Origin: Malaya genurostris
Taxonomy: Eukaryota > Arthropoda > Insecta > Diptera > Culicidae
NCBI RefSeq assembly: GCF_030247185.1
Contig: NC_080572.1
Span: 33,526,971-33,590,970, forward strand
Direction of reading: 5' to 3'
DNA: 64,000 bases
Numbering within the stretch: position 1 is the stretch's first letter; every line of letters starts with the position of its first letter. The notes under the pieces were generated by a model. That model searched no databases. It was not told the origin of the DNA and saw nothing but the letters and a program-made list of their open reading frames with translations. Positions 1 through 10,494 of the stretch are shown here, piece by piece. The position numbers and the translations under genes were made by a program.

Positions 1-292
1 AAACTGTTTGTTTATTTATTCTGGTGCTCCTTGGTAACTAGTTCATAGCAACCTAAACAGTGTTGCTCGAAAAGTTAGTTTTTGTCATTTTCAAGGGGTT
101 GCTATATTTATGGTAACTGGTGGTAAATCGCTCACGAACACTTTTTATTCCGATTTTTCTTCGGAGTGTCTGGTCGTGTCGTCGGTTGAACGTTTTTTGC
201 CTTTCTCATATAGAAAGGATATGCAATCACTTGAAAAACCGACCAGTGAAAATTGTCATATACCATTCGACTCAGTTCATCGAGCTGAGCAA

Positions 293-294
<2 letters not shown>

Positions 295-356
<62 letters not shown>

Positions 357-358
357 TA
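295..358. repeat. (TG)n microsatellite
   Basis: A nearly pure TG dinucleotide tract of about 55-60 bases inside the head of the composite repeat. The homologous place in the copy near 41890 has only a few TG/TATG units, so this tract expanded locally. Confidence 0.95.
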
Positions 359-1276
359 TGTGTCAAATAATCTCACTAGGTTTTCTCGGAGATGGCTGAA
401 CCGATTTTGACAAACTAGGATTCAAATGAAAGGTCTCGTGGTCCCATACGGAATTCCTGAATTTCATCTGGATTCGACTTCCGGTTCCGGAATTATAGGG
501 TAAAGTGTGTTCAATATTGTACACCGTCACTTAAACCGGCGAAACAAAAAACGTGAAAATTTTTCTAAACTGGTCTCAAAACTACACAAATTGATAGTCA
601 TTATCAGTAGGCAACTAAACAAACCAATTCCGGATATCCTGGTTCCCGGTATCCGGTTCCGGAAGTACCGGAAATAGTGGTCATATATATATCAAAATGG
701 ATCTCACTCACTTTTCTCAGCGTTGGTTTGACCGATTTCCACAAAATTAGATTCAAATGAAAGGTCTTTCGGTCCCATAAGGAATTCCGGAATTTCATCC
801 GGATCCGAGTTCCGGTTCCGGAATTATAGGGTAAAGTGTGTTCAATATAGTACACCGTCACTTAAACCGGCGAAACAAAAAACGTGAAAATTTTTCTAAA
901 CTCTTCTCAAAACTACACAAATCGATAGTCATTATCAGTAGGCAACTAAACAAACCGATTCCAGCTAACCTGGTTCCCGGTATCCGGTTCCGGAAGTAAC
1001 GGAAATAGTGGTTATATATACCAAAATGGATCTCACTCACTTTTCTCAGCGATGGTTTGACCGATTTCCACAAACTTAGATTCAAATGAAAGGTCTTCCG
1101 GTCCCATACGGAATTCCTGAATTTCATCCGGATCCGACTTCTGGTTCCGGAATTATAGGGTATAGTGTTTTCAATATTGTACACCGTCACTTAAACCGGC
1201 GAAACAAAAAACGTAAAAAAATTTCTAAACTGGTCTCAAAACTACACAAATCGATAGTCATTATCAGTAGGCAACT

Positions 1277-1982
1277 GAAAACGTTGCCCAAAGACCATTA
1301 CTTCATTGTCACGGACAGTCTAAGCTCAATAGAAGCTCTCCGGGCAATGAAGCCAGGAAAGTATCCCCCATATTTCCTGGGGAAAATACGGGAACACTTG
1401 CGAACTTTATCTGAACGGTCTTATTCAATATCGTTAGTCTGGGTCCCTTCACATTGTTCCATTCCGGGAAATGAAAAGGCAGACTCATTGGCTAAAGTGG
1501 GCGCATTAGAAGGTGATATTTATGAAAGACCAATCTGCTTCAATGAATTTTTCAGTATTTCTCGTCGAAGAGCACTTGAAAGTTGGCAAACTTCATGGAG
1601 TAATGACGAACTGGGACGATGGCTACATTCCATTATCCCTAGGGTATCGACGAAACCTTGGTTCAGGAGGATGAACGTGAGTCGCGATTTCATTCGTGTT
1701 ATGTCTCGGCTCATGTCTAATCACTACACATTCAACGCACATCTTCGGCGTATTGGGGTCATGGAGAGCGGTCTCTGCACCTGTGGCAACGGTTATCAGG
1801 ACATCGAGCATGTCGTATGGTCATGTGTGGGGTATTGTGACGCCAGGTCTGTTTTAAAGGACTCCCTCAGGGCCCGAGGTAGACCACCTGATGTTCCGGT
1901 TCGAGATGTGTTGGCGAGTCGGGATATATCATATATGTTACTCATATATAAATTCCTTAAACACATTAATATACAAGTGTAA
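1277..1982 (+). pseudogene. C-terminal RNase H end of LINE ORF2 (truncated)
   Basis: An open frame covering the end of an I-type LINE polyprotein. It shows the RNase H motifs FIVTDSLSSIEAL and WVPSHCSIPGNEKADSLAK, then a Cys/His region CTCGNGYQDIEHVVWSC, and stops at 1982. The frame has no internal stop but lacks the endonuclease, the reverse transcriptase and the first RNase H strand. The frame reads upstream into the tandem repeat up to 1086, but that part is repeat sequence and not protein. It is a dead-on-arrival copy and not a host RNase H. Confidence 0.85.
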
Positions 1983-2197
1983 TCTGCGTTAGTTACCCCT
2001 GTTCCTCGACTGATGCTAAGAAGAAACTCCACCCACAGGTTCGACACTAACATCCGCCCGAATCTCCCCATCCCTCGTCTGTCCACCATCTTCATTGGAA
2101 CTAACAAGATCTTTCTGCTGTCACTAAATTTTCTGCTTCCCCCTCCCACGTTTTTTCACCATCTCGATGTCAACTAATTAGATCTTTGTCGTTCTTA

Positions 2198-2469
2198 TGT
2201 CGTTTTCGTTTTTAAATTGCACTACACCGGTGTAACGAAAGCTGCACTGAAACCGTTCGTTTTTACCAATTGCACTACACCAGTGCTACACTTTTTCTGC
2301 ACCTATACCACTGGTGTAGCACTCATCAAAAGTTTGGTGTAGCTCTGTGCAATGGAATCGTTTATTGTAGTCAATGGTTACTGTTTATGTTTTCGTCATT
2401 TTTGTTCGTTTATTCATGCCTCAGTGTAGCACTGCACCGGTGTAGTGCAAATTAAAAACGAAAACGACA
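2198..2469. mobile_element. 272-bp MITE with 36-bp inverted ends and TTA duplication
   Basis: The left end reads TGTCGTTTTCGTTTTTAAAT, with the inversion at the right end (about 2435-2469). Both ends include GCACTACACCGGTG or its inverse with one or two mismatches. TTA flanks both sides (2195-2197 and 2470-2472). No coding capacity. It lies in the 3'UTR of the truncated LINE, so it either inserted later or was carried by the LINE. A TTA duplication fits PIF/Harbinger-type transposition, which is inference. Confidence 0.8.
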
Positions 2470-3405
2470 TTAGTCATGTTGTTCCCATATCCCCTTTTTA
2501 CTCTGTTCTCCGTAATATTTACTTCTCTGTATATTTTTTTTTTCATTTTCCTCCGTAACATCATCATCATTGCCCACGGACGGCCGCTGTAGTCTATGAG
2601 ATGAATATGGGCCACCCGCCTGGTATTCGTAGCCTGGGGGTGTTCCCCGCGAACCCACACGGACAGAAAAAAGCGGCTAATACCAAGATACTTACCAACG
2701 TGTTACATTCAGTACGCCGGCCGGTGCCGATTGCCAGCTGAAGGCGGGATCTGCCAAAGTCATTACATTATCTTAATATACTATCCTAGTTTTAAGTTAT
2801 TTGTCAATTAAAATTAGAAAAAGCCCTTGGCATCTTAGAGCTTAAGCAGTGTGCCTTAATAAATTATATAATTGAAAAAAAAAAAAAAAAAAAAAATCAG
2901 TAGGCAACTAAACAATCCGATTCCGGCTAACCTGGTTCCCGGTATCCGGTTCCGGAAGTACCGGAAATAGTGGTCATATATACCAAAATTTATCTCACTC
3001 ACTTTTCTCAGCGATGGTTTGACCGATGTCCACAAACTTACATTCAAATGAAAGGTCTTCCGGTCCCATACGGAATTCCTGAATTTCATCCGGATCCGAC
3101 TTCCGGTTCCGGTATTATAGGGTGCGTACTAGAAGAGTATGTGTGTCATGTTAGTTGGTGGCCGTACGAACCGACTTCGATTATACCGGTTTTCGGATTC
3201 CGGAAGTGCATATAATAGTGAACCCATTTCGTTCTCTCAAGGATGGCTTATGCAATCAAAGCACTGTTTTATTCTGTATGTTATGCATAAACAATCACTT
3301 GGTTTCTTTCAAAAATCGAAGAGAAAATTTGAATAGAATACCACAATATTATATGTACATGAGAAAGGCATCATTACACCACTAGGTGGATTAAAACAGG
3401 TTTTT

Positions 3406-4445
3406 TTTTCTTCTAAGAGGGACCCAACACTTGCGCTGCATCGTCTCCTCTAGTCAACCCGTGGACAACTTGACAGCTCCCATACATCGAGAATATAAGT
3501 AAAAGTTTTGGTTATCTCGTTTCACAATAAAGTCGTAAATAGAATAACATTTAAAAATAACGTATCTGTTTTTCGACAATCTGCGGTTTAAATACGACTA
3601 AATACGTTAGATACTCTTTAGTCATACACCACATTTCAAAAAACACTTAATTTCTAACTCTATCAATTACTATCAATAGTTATCTTTTAGACCAAAGAGA
3701 AGACGTTGAGCAGAGTCAATTAAAAGATAGAAAGATTACAAAACACGCATATTTGGAGATTTATGACGTGTGTTATTGATAAATTGGTTACCACGCAGCG
3801 CTGTTAAAAAAATTCGCAATATTTTGATTTCACTTAGGAGTTCTTGCGTGAGTCACAATATGAAAATTACGCTCCATTTAAATATATTGCTGGACGCATA
3901 CACAGTGACCGTAAATAACGTAATGAAGTACCGGTTTCTCTTGTAATATTTTTGTTCCGTAATTCATTGCACCCGTATTGTTTAGGTACACTAGCGCCGT
4001 CCTGAATTCAGTGGAACACATATTGAGGTTTCTATGCCCGATGAAAAATTAACGGCGGCCCTACGTTTCCTGATGAAAACAAAACAATATGTAAAAGCAA
4101 TTCACACGTAGCATCAGGCGACTATCACCGGCATGGAACGGTCACGGAACAACAACATTAATTGTAAGCAATTCATATGGAGGGGCACTAGGTCAAGTTC
4201 ACGGAACATATTAACGTCGGGTACGTGTGCAATATTCGGCTAAAAAAATTAATAAAGTAATCTTTACGTCGACCGAAGTTGAATGATCAAGGCATGCGTT
4301 TCCTGATGAAAACAAACCAATCTCGTTTCATTTGTGATTGTAACTGAGCTGTCAGAAAGCCTAATATGAAACAGGCTCATTTCTGTCAGGTTGTGAATGG
4401 GTTGCCTCTAGTGGAACGTGTTCGACGTCATCCCAACGTTGCCAG
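3406..4445. other. intergenic stretch, nothing recognised
   Basis: No open frame of note and no recognised repeat end. A phrase close to CGTTTCCTGATGAAAACAAA occurs near 4062 and again near 4294, a hint of an old local duplication. Confidence 0.5.
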
Positions 4446-5360
4446 GTATACCGATTTCTCACACTCAAAATAATAATCATATTATAGTTACGTGAAAAGT
4501 TATGTGAATATTTTCCACCCTACTTTTCACGTAGCTTTTAATGGACTGGCATTTAAAAGCTGTTTAATGCATAATCCAGTAAAAGTTACGTGTTTCATAG
4601 GTAAAATGTAATGTACTGTTCATATCACATTTATCTATCAATTCATATCAAATTTAGATACCAGAAAATTACTATTTTATATATTGGTTGAAGTCGAAAG
4701 GGAGATTCCAGATTTTGATATAAATCTATGAAATGAAAAATGCCATGAAATATAAAACATTTATTTCAGAAAATTGTCATATAATTCCAATGGCTTAAAA
4801 AGCAACTAATAACGTCGTGGTATTTCAAATCGACAAGCCTCCAGAAATCGTTTATGTTGTCACTGCCGTCCAACCGAAGCCGAAGTCGAGATCCAAGAAC
4901 TCCCACAACACTACCGATGCAGGTTGAAGTCGCATTACATGGTTCCAGTGTCTCTAGCTTCTACCGACGGCCTGTTTGAAGCATTCGGTAGGAGCGGGTA
5001 AACTTCCGGACTCACGCAGGCACTCGGTCCAGTTGAACACATGGAAACTTTCATACTGGAATGATCCGGTCGATGGAGTAAAAAATTGTAATTAAATAAC
5101 TTTTCTCGCAAATATTTACACTACTTACTTTTCGGGGGCCACTGCTCGCCATTTTCAAAATCGAGTTTTTCACACTGGAAATTCACGTAGATTGTTTGAC
5201 GTTTGGTCAATTCACGTAAACCTTAGTGATGACTATATTCATTTTAGGGGATGTTCGTATAACATTCATTTTCGTCACGTAAAATATTCAATTTGACATT
5301 TGAAACCATTCTACGTGATTTTTCAAGTGAATCGAACGAGAATTTTTATTTGAGTGCAGT
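4446..5360. repeat. probable old MITE-like element, shared with the 12.65-14.16 kb region
   Basis: The segment 4465-4590, containing ACGTGAAAAGTTATGTGAAT and CCAGTAAAAGTTACGTG, appears in inverse orientation at about 12660-12750 and 14110-14155. The start (CACTCAAAATAATAA near 4454) and the inverse of sequence near 5345 (CACTCAAATAAAAATTC) look like decayed terminal inverted repeats. Length and class are uncertain; the shared segment itself is clear. Confidence 0.5.
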
Positions 5361-6012
5361 TATGCTCTTTTGTCGAGCGACTACCCAGTGAAATTTGTAG
5401 ACCCGCATAAGTCCGATCATCGGTCCGATTATCGGACCGATTGAGCACGATATAGGGCCGATTGTAGCGCTTCGATCGGCCCGTCATCGGACAATTCTGC
5501 ACCATTTGCATCAATCGCGTCGACCTAAAAAAGCTTTATGTTTACATTATGTATCGCTAGAGAAACAGAGCGAAGGAATATCAAACAAGACATTTTCGAG
5601 CCGACGTCTTCCCGATAGGGTGAGAAAGATTGTTAAACATTTGTATCGATCATAGAGGCTTTAACCTTTAGGTCATTCGCCTCTTAGGGCCAGAAAAACT
5701 CTGACCCTATGTTCGAGGTTGGAAATCCAACCCCGATATATCTCATCACCTGAGTAATCAGACATCCGCTCTCTGCTTTGGTATATCTTCACTCTTTTGT
5801 TCTACCGATACACTATGTAAGCTCGAAACGCAATCAAAAGCTTTCGTGCACGATGCGTCCGATGTTCGAATTTACTGGGTATCGATATATTCGAAATTTG
5901 AATATGGCAACACTGCAGAGTTTCAATGCTGTCAAATTTGTTTACCTCGCAGTCACGGTTACTTTCGAAAACCGGTGAAATTGTTCCGACATTGATCGTT
6001 GGCTCTCGTAAC
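5361..6012. other. upstream region of PNKP
   Basis: Contains a small palindrome around 5420-5440 (CGGTCCGAT, one base, ATCGGACCG) and presumably the PNKP promoter and 5'UTR. No TATA box or initiator can be assigned with confidence. An in-frame upstream ATG of PNKP is at 5926. Confidence 0.5.
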
Positions 6013-8016
6013 ATGGTTAAAGTGTTGAAAGAATGTTTTTTGAAACCTCTATCGGATCGCCATGCGCCTATTCGCATCGAGTCGGAAAGAAAGTTTGTTG
6101 GTCGAAGCCCTGAAACACTTATCCAGGATCCGTGCTGTTCTCGTCAACAAGGTAAATCCATTAAAATCCTAGTTAGCTACGCGACTAAAAAGTACTGTAT
6201 CTAGCCCTCAATTTTGTTTATTAGTATATATCATTGAAAAGTAAATATATTTTTTATTATAGTTTGTTTGAAGGCTAACTTCAAAGATGGTTACGTTCTG
6301 GTAAAATGTTTGGGATCTAATCCATCTGTTCTTAACGGTAAACAGTTGGAGAAGAATTTAGGATATGAAGCATTTGATGGTGATATTTTGGAATTACTTC
6401 CGGGCAATCATCAGTATACATTTCAATTCACGTTTGAACAGAAGGAGGCCAAGGAAAAAGAAATCAGAAATATGAAGCAGGACGACAAAGTGAAAAAAGA
6501 ACAAAAGAATTGTCACAAAGACAAAAAAGAAAAAACGATAAAATACGACGATCAGATCCATCATGCGGATAATAAAGACAAACGAGATTCGCATAAACGG
6601 AGTTTGTCTAAAACAGAGTCGACCCATAGTCGAGATGAATCACAAAATAAAAAGATACGGCTTCAAGAGAAACATATCGGAAACGAAGGTAGCTCACGAC
6701 TTGTGGAAGCCAACAATAGTTTTCAAATACCAACAAAATCTCAAGGTAATAAATGGGAGGACATTGATTCCAAACAGCTATACATTTTTACTAGTAAAGA
6801 TATGATGGCTTCGGAAAAAATTGCCGCCTACGATATGGACGGTACATTAATTAAAACGAAATCAGGAAATGTATTTCCAAAAACGATCGATGATTGGCAA
6901 ATTGCTTTCCCTGAAGTGCCGGGAAAACTAAAATCGTTGTCCAAAAACGGATTTAAAATTGTAATCTTTACAAATCAGGCAGGTATTTCGAAAGGAAAAC
7001 TGAAGATCGAAGATTTTCGAAAAAAGATTGAAGCATTGCAGTCCAAGTTGAACGTTCCGATGCAAGTTTTCATCTCTACAGGCAAAGGAAAATATCGAAA
7101 ACCTCTGATGGGCATGTGGGACACTTTATGTCAGCTAGTAAATTTAGGCTTGATTATCTGTTTAGATGTGATAATAATTTTGAACATTTCTATTTTCCAG
7201 TACAATGACGGTATAAATGTAGACAAAGCAAAAAGCTTTTATGTCGGTGATGCTGCCGGGCGACCAGCGATGAAAAAACCGATAAAACGAAAAAAGGACC
7301 ATTCCTGTGTTGATCGTCTAATGGCATTGAATGTAGGAATATCGTTTCTAACACCAGAAGTTCACTTTCAAAATGGCAAAGATTGTGACTGGATGAAACC
7401 AGAATTCGATCCTAAAGCATTCGTAACTAGAGATCTCTTGTCTCCAGCTGGAAGTAAATTACTATCCTCCGATCCAGAAGTAATTGTAATGGTTGGCTTT
7501 CCCGGTTCTGGTAAAAGCTTTTTTGCTAAAGTGAATCTTGAAACTAAAGGCTATGTTTTAATCAACCGAGACACTTTGGGTTCTTGGCAAAAGTGTGTTT
7601 CGCTGTTGGAAAGTACTCTACGAAGCGGAAAACGAGTGGTTGTAGATAATACTAATCCCGACGTTGAAAGTAGAAAACGGTTCGTTGATATCGCAAGAAA
7701 AATGAACGTTCCTTGTAGATGCTTTGTAATGACTGCGAATTACAAACAGGCTAAACACAACAATGTTTTTCGGGAGCTAACAGACAGATCGCACTCCTCG
7801 ATATCCGATATGGTATTTAATGTGTACAAGTGAGCATTAATGTGTCATTTTTAACGCCGGTTGTCATCACTAACTTCGGTTACGTATTTTAGGTCCAAAT
7901 TTCAGGAACCATCCTTGGGAGAAGGCTTCAAAGAAATTGTTAAGGTGAATTTTATACCAAAATTCAATTCTGATGCTGACGAAAAGTTATACAAATTATA
8001 TTTGTTAGAGAGTTAA
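6013..8016 (+). CDS. PNKP: bifunctional polynucleotide phosphatase/kinase (PNKP), four exons
   Basis: DNA end-processing enzyme of single- and double-strand break repair: it removes 3'-phosphates and phosphorylates 5'-hydroxyls. Exons read as 6013-6151, 6263-7137, 7201-7829 and 7893-8016; all introns are GT-AG (111, 63 and 63 nt), giving 588 residues against about 520 in human. Visible domains: an N-terminal FHA domain (GRSPET and CSRQQ, then LGSNPSVLNG after intron 1) that in the family binds phosphorylated XRCC1/XRCC4; a Lys-rich linker about 110-200; a HAD phosphatase with YDMDGT (Asp237, Asp239) and FYVGDAAGRP; a kinase P-loop GFPGSGKS (437-444); and VVVDNTNPD near 485-493. The final exon reads SLGEGF and ends LYLLES. 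Start chosen at 6013 because it begins just ahead of the FHA domain in an AACATGG context; the frame is open back to an ATG at 5926. Intron 2 is a multiple of three without a stop. No damage seen, so it is probably functional. Confidence 0.93.
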
Positions 8017-8121
8017 TGAACTTATATCATTCTACGCAATTACAATCGAACTAAAATTACTTTTTACAAAAGAGTTCGTTGAAAATTAGTCATACAATCG
8101 TGTCAGCTTGCTCAAAAATGT

Positions 8122-8127
8122 AATAAA
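8122..8127 (+). terminator. likely PNKP polyadenylation signal
   Basis: AATAAA about 105 bases after the PNKP stop codon, in AT-rich sequence. It is the first canonical hexamer downstream of the stop. Confidence 0.5.
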
Positions 8128-8151
8128 AAAATTTTCTGTTCGTACATTATT

Positions 8152-8456
8152 GTTCCAGTGCCAAATATAATCAGATTTTGCATGTATACGAATTGAAGAC
8201 AATCCTCATTTTCATTACCATCGTTCTCTACGTCTCCAATTGTTGTAGGTCAGTTGCTCTCCGGTTCCTGTCCAGATGAAGGTACCTTCTTCAGCTAGAT
8301 CTATTGCACCCATTCAGAACCTGCAACCATCTTCAGTAAATTTTCCCGTTGTTTTGACATACCTTCCGATAGCATCGTTTTCATCCTTAGATATTACGAT
8401 GAGCAGTCTCATGTGTAGTGAATTACAAAACTCATTTGCTTTCAGCCAATTGGCCT
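8152..8456 (-). pseudogene. C-type lectin domain pseudogene fragment
   Basis: Read on the minus strand from 8454 down, the frame gives WLKANEFCNSLHMRL, then KDENDAI, TGKFTEDGCRF, a stop, MGAIDLAEEGTFIWT, GEQLTYNNW and, after a one-base frame change, NEDCLQFVY. This is the insect secreted C-type lectin pattern. The stop (TGA) falls exactly where the family has the Trp of FW, so a TGG-to-TGA change is likely. The frameshift follows the NNW motif and the C-terminal Cys strands are missing. A TTTTAG acceptor-like site sits directly before the first codon, so this could be one exon of a former intron-containing gene. It is tail-to-tail with PNKP. Fold assignment is by motif; the pseudogene status is seen directly. 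Confidence 0.75.
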
Positions 8457-8613
8457 AAAATGTAGCAGACAAAATTTTTCCGAGCTCCCTGAGGCCTGTC
8501 TAAACAGAATTGCGTAATACTAGGGATAAAATATTTAGTTTTGGCGCAATTTAATGGATTGAAAAAAAATTTTCCATTTATTATCAAAAGTGTTACTGTT
8601 CTGATGTACATTT

Positions 8614-8847
8614 TGTTGAGAGTGTAACCAAATACAAATTATTTGTATTTGGTGTAACTACTACGCCTTTGCTTGATCCCTTTTATTGGTACACCTCTGT
8701 ATATTGTTGTTCTGTTATTGATAAGTGAACTTCCTGTTTTGAATTACTATATTTCATGCGTTTTAAATAAAAGCTACTTTTACACTAAAGTACTTCGCGG
8801 ACTTTCCTTTTATGTGTATTTCCTTCTGGTTTATTCGGAAACCACTT
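8614..8847 (+). mobile_element. Ty1/copia 5' long terminal repeat
   Basis: Begins TGTTGAGAGTG and ends TTCA, with AATAAA inside (about 8766). It is followed at 8848 by GGATATGGGTTCAG, which resembles the Drosophila copia primer-binding site GGTTATGGGCCCAG. The gag start follows at 8916. No second LTR is in the window, so the boundaries rest on the TG/CA ends and the primer-binding site. Confidence 0.6.
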
Positions 8848-10494
8848 CAGGATATGGGTTCAGGTACCGCTTGAATGTACAAGTAATACGAAGTGCTGTT
8901 ATTTCGAGTTTACGGAATGGAGGAGGAAAAAATTAATCGCGTGTTGTTGCCGCTGTTCGATTGATCGATCTTTGCTGGTTGGAAGTTCCGGATGCTGATA
9001 CTTTCGGAAGAGCAGCGTTGAGCATTGAGCATAGAGTGCATTGAAATGTATGCAACAGAATTGGAGGAGTTAATTGTACAAGAAAACTACACGAACGAGC
9101 TAAAGGCCGCGAAGGCGGAAATGCTAGAAAATCGTCTTATAACACATGGATCAATAAGTCCCGAGACTAACAATGGAAACAACTTTTTTTTTTGCAAAAT
9201 TTTTTTTATTCATCAACATAATCACCTTTTAGGGTGATACAATGGTTCCAACGTTTTTCCAATTTTTCAATACCATGTTTATAAAAAAAATTATCTTTCG
9301 CTTCAAAATAAGCTTCAGTTTAAGCGATGACCTCCTCATTTGAGCCAAATGTTTTTTTCCTGGAGCATTTTTTTAAGATCAGCAAAGAGTCAGTAGTCAC
9401 TGGGGGCTAAATCTGGTGAGTATGGGGGGTGGGGAAGCAGATCAAAGCCCAATTCGTTCAATTTCGCCATTGTTTTCATCGACTTGTGGCAGGGTGACTC
9501 GTTGCTGTTTTTGTTCCATCGAAAGCAATCGCGGCACCCACTTGGAAAAAACCATTTTCATGCTCAATTTTTCATGAAGGATAGTAAATACACTTCCATA
9601 TGATATCTGTGTCATCTCAGCAATCTCACGGAGCTTCACGTCATTTGTGTCGGTATGACCACGTTTAAACTCGGCGAACCACCGACAAATCGTTCCTTTT
9701 GATAGTTAAGAGTCCGGATACCATTTTTCAATCCATTGTTTCGCTTGCACGGTGTTTTTACCCATTGAAAACAATGTTTTATCAAAACACGAAAAATTAA
9801 AAAAAAACGCATTTTTTAAACAAACTACAAAATGACTTTACTCCAACCTCGATAACTCAGCTGTTTCTAGTCGGGTCGACTTAAAATTTTAACCCGTTTC
9901 AAGCAAAGGTTAGTACTCTAGAAAGGCGTGGTAATAAGGAAGGGCATAAACAAGTTAACTGTACGGATCGAAAGAAACAAGCTAGCCAGAAAGGAAGTCA
10001 AAGATAAAAAGCGAACGTAGTTGAAACAGATAACGAAAAAGGTGTGTGTTTTGTGGGGATAAGTACTGATTTGGTGAAGGATCAGCGTACTCCATGGTTC
10101 ATAGATTCCGGAGCAACCGATCATCTGGTGCGAGACAAAGTTTTGTTCAGTACACCGCAACGATGAAAGAGACCTATTGAAATTTCAGTCGCGAAGGACG
10201 GTGAGACAATTATTGCAGAACATATCGGCACAGTGAATGTGATATCGGTAGTTAAACAAATTGATTGTACAATCGATAATGCCTTATTTGTACCTAAATT
10301 GCGTTGTAATTTGTTTTCTGTAATGAAGGTCGAAAAAGCCGGAATGCGTATCGTATTTGAATTTGAAAGAGCTACAGTATACCGCGGTTCAAAATCGTCG
10401 CGAGTGCATTTCGTCAAGGGAAGCTGTATGAGCTAGATTTTTACACTGTAAGGCAAAAGACTGATGATGCGTTGTTATCGTGCGGTAGAATTCG
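8848..10494 (+). pseudogene. Ty1/copia gag-protease remnant, interrupted by a mariner
   Basis: From ATG 8916 the frame reads EEEKINR..., a stop, FAGWKFRM and, after a shift, ECIEMYATELEELIVQEN and KAAKAEMLENR: the copia Gag N-terminus, then a deletion. After the nested mariner (9157-9881) it resumes with a decayed zinc knuckle (GHKQVNCTDRKK; the first two Cys lost), a stop, then the protease WFIDSGATDHLV (active site DSGA, about 10100), NALFVPKLRCNLFSV and YRGSKSSRVHFVKG, breaking off near 10494 where a LINE begins. At least three stops or frame changes. Integrase, RT and the 3' LTR are absent. Non-functional. Confidence 0.8.
9157..9881 (-). mobile_element. internally deleted mariner (DD34D) inside the copia remnant
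   Basis: TA dinucleotides flank the ends (9155-9156 and 9882-9883). Ends start AGTCCCGAGACTA on the left and, inverted, AGTCGACCCGACTAG on the right. Minus-strand pieces match mariner transposase: the helix-turn-helix part ending SKWVPRLLSMEQKQQR, then directly the C-terminal part near the catalytic Asp (LPHPPYSPDLAPSD-like, out of frame) and EAKDNFFYKHGIEKLE. The middle of the gene, including two catalytic Asp residues, is deleted. Same broad type as the mariner at 35674-36928 but a different subfamily by its ends. Confidence 0.75.

Larger units (their letters stand above)
1277..2895 (+). mobile_element. 5'-truncated I-type LINE insertion with 14-bp target-site duplication
   Basis: ATCAGTAGGCAACT is found at 1263-1276 and again at 2896-2909, directly after a poly-A run (about 2875-2895). 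Between them lie the last ~235 codons of a LINE ORF2, a long 3'UTR and the A tail. This is the standard product of target-primed reverse transcription. The insertion splits the third unit of the tandem repeat. The 3'UTR end (about 2825-2870, GCATCTTAGAGCTTAAGCAG) resembles the short tail at 12755-12790. A 272-bp MITE sits inside the 3'UTR. By protein similarity it is closer to the old minus-strand LINE at 36.9-40.6 kb than to the two full-length LINEs. Confidence 0.9.
195..3405. repeat. composite dispersed repeat with inverted ends and ~330-bp tandem units
   Basis: The block opens with TGCCTTTCTCAT (198-209) and ends with the inverse, ATGAGAAAGGCA (3359-3370), followed by a short tail running to a GGATTAAAACAGG motif. 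Inside are about four tandem units of roughly 330 bp; the phrase TTCAAATGAAAGG recurs at 421, 752, 1081 and about 3042. The last spacing becomes about 330 once the LINE at 1277-2895 is removed. Related heads or tails recur near 41785, 43196 and 63450, so this is a dispersed family. It has no coding frame of its own; short frames across it are chance. The class (foldback, Helitron-borne satellite or other) is not decided. Confidence 0.7.

Noticed and set aside
295..358. CRISPR-like or regulatory reading of short tandem repeats
   Set aside because: A TG microsatellite in a eukaryotic repeat; no spacer structure anywhere in the window.
1086..1276. Possible N-terminal 60 residues of the 298-codon frame ending at 1982
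   Set aside because: This part is the tandem repeat outside the LINE; the true LINE junction is at 1277, shown by the target duplication.
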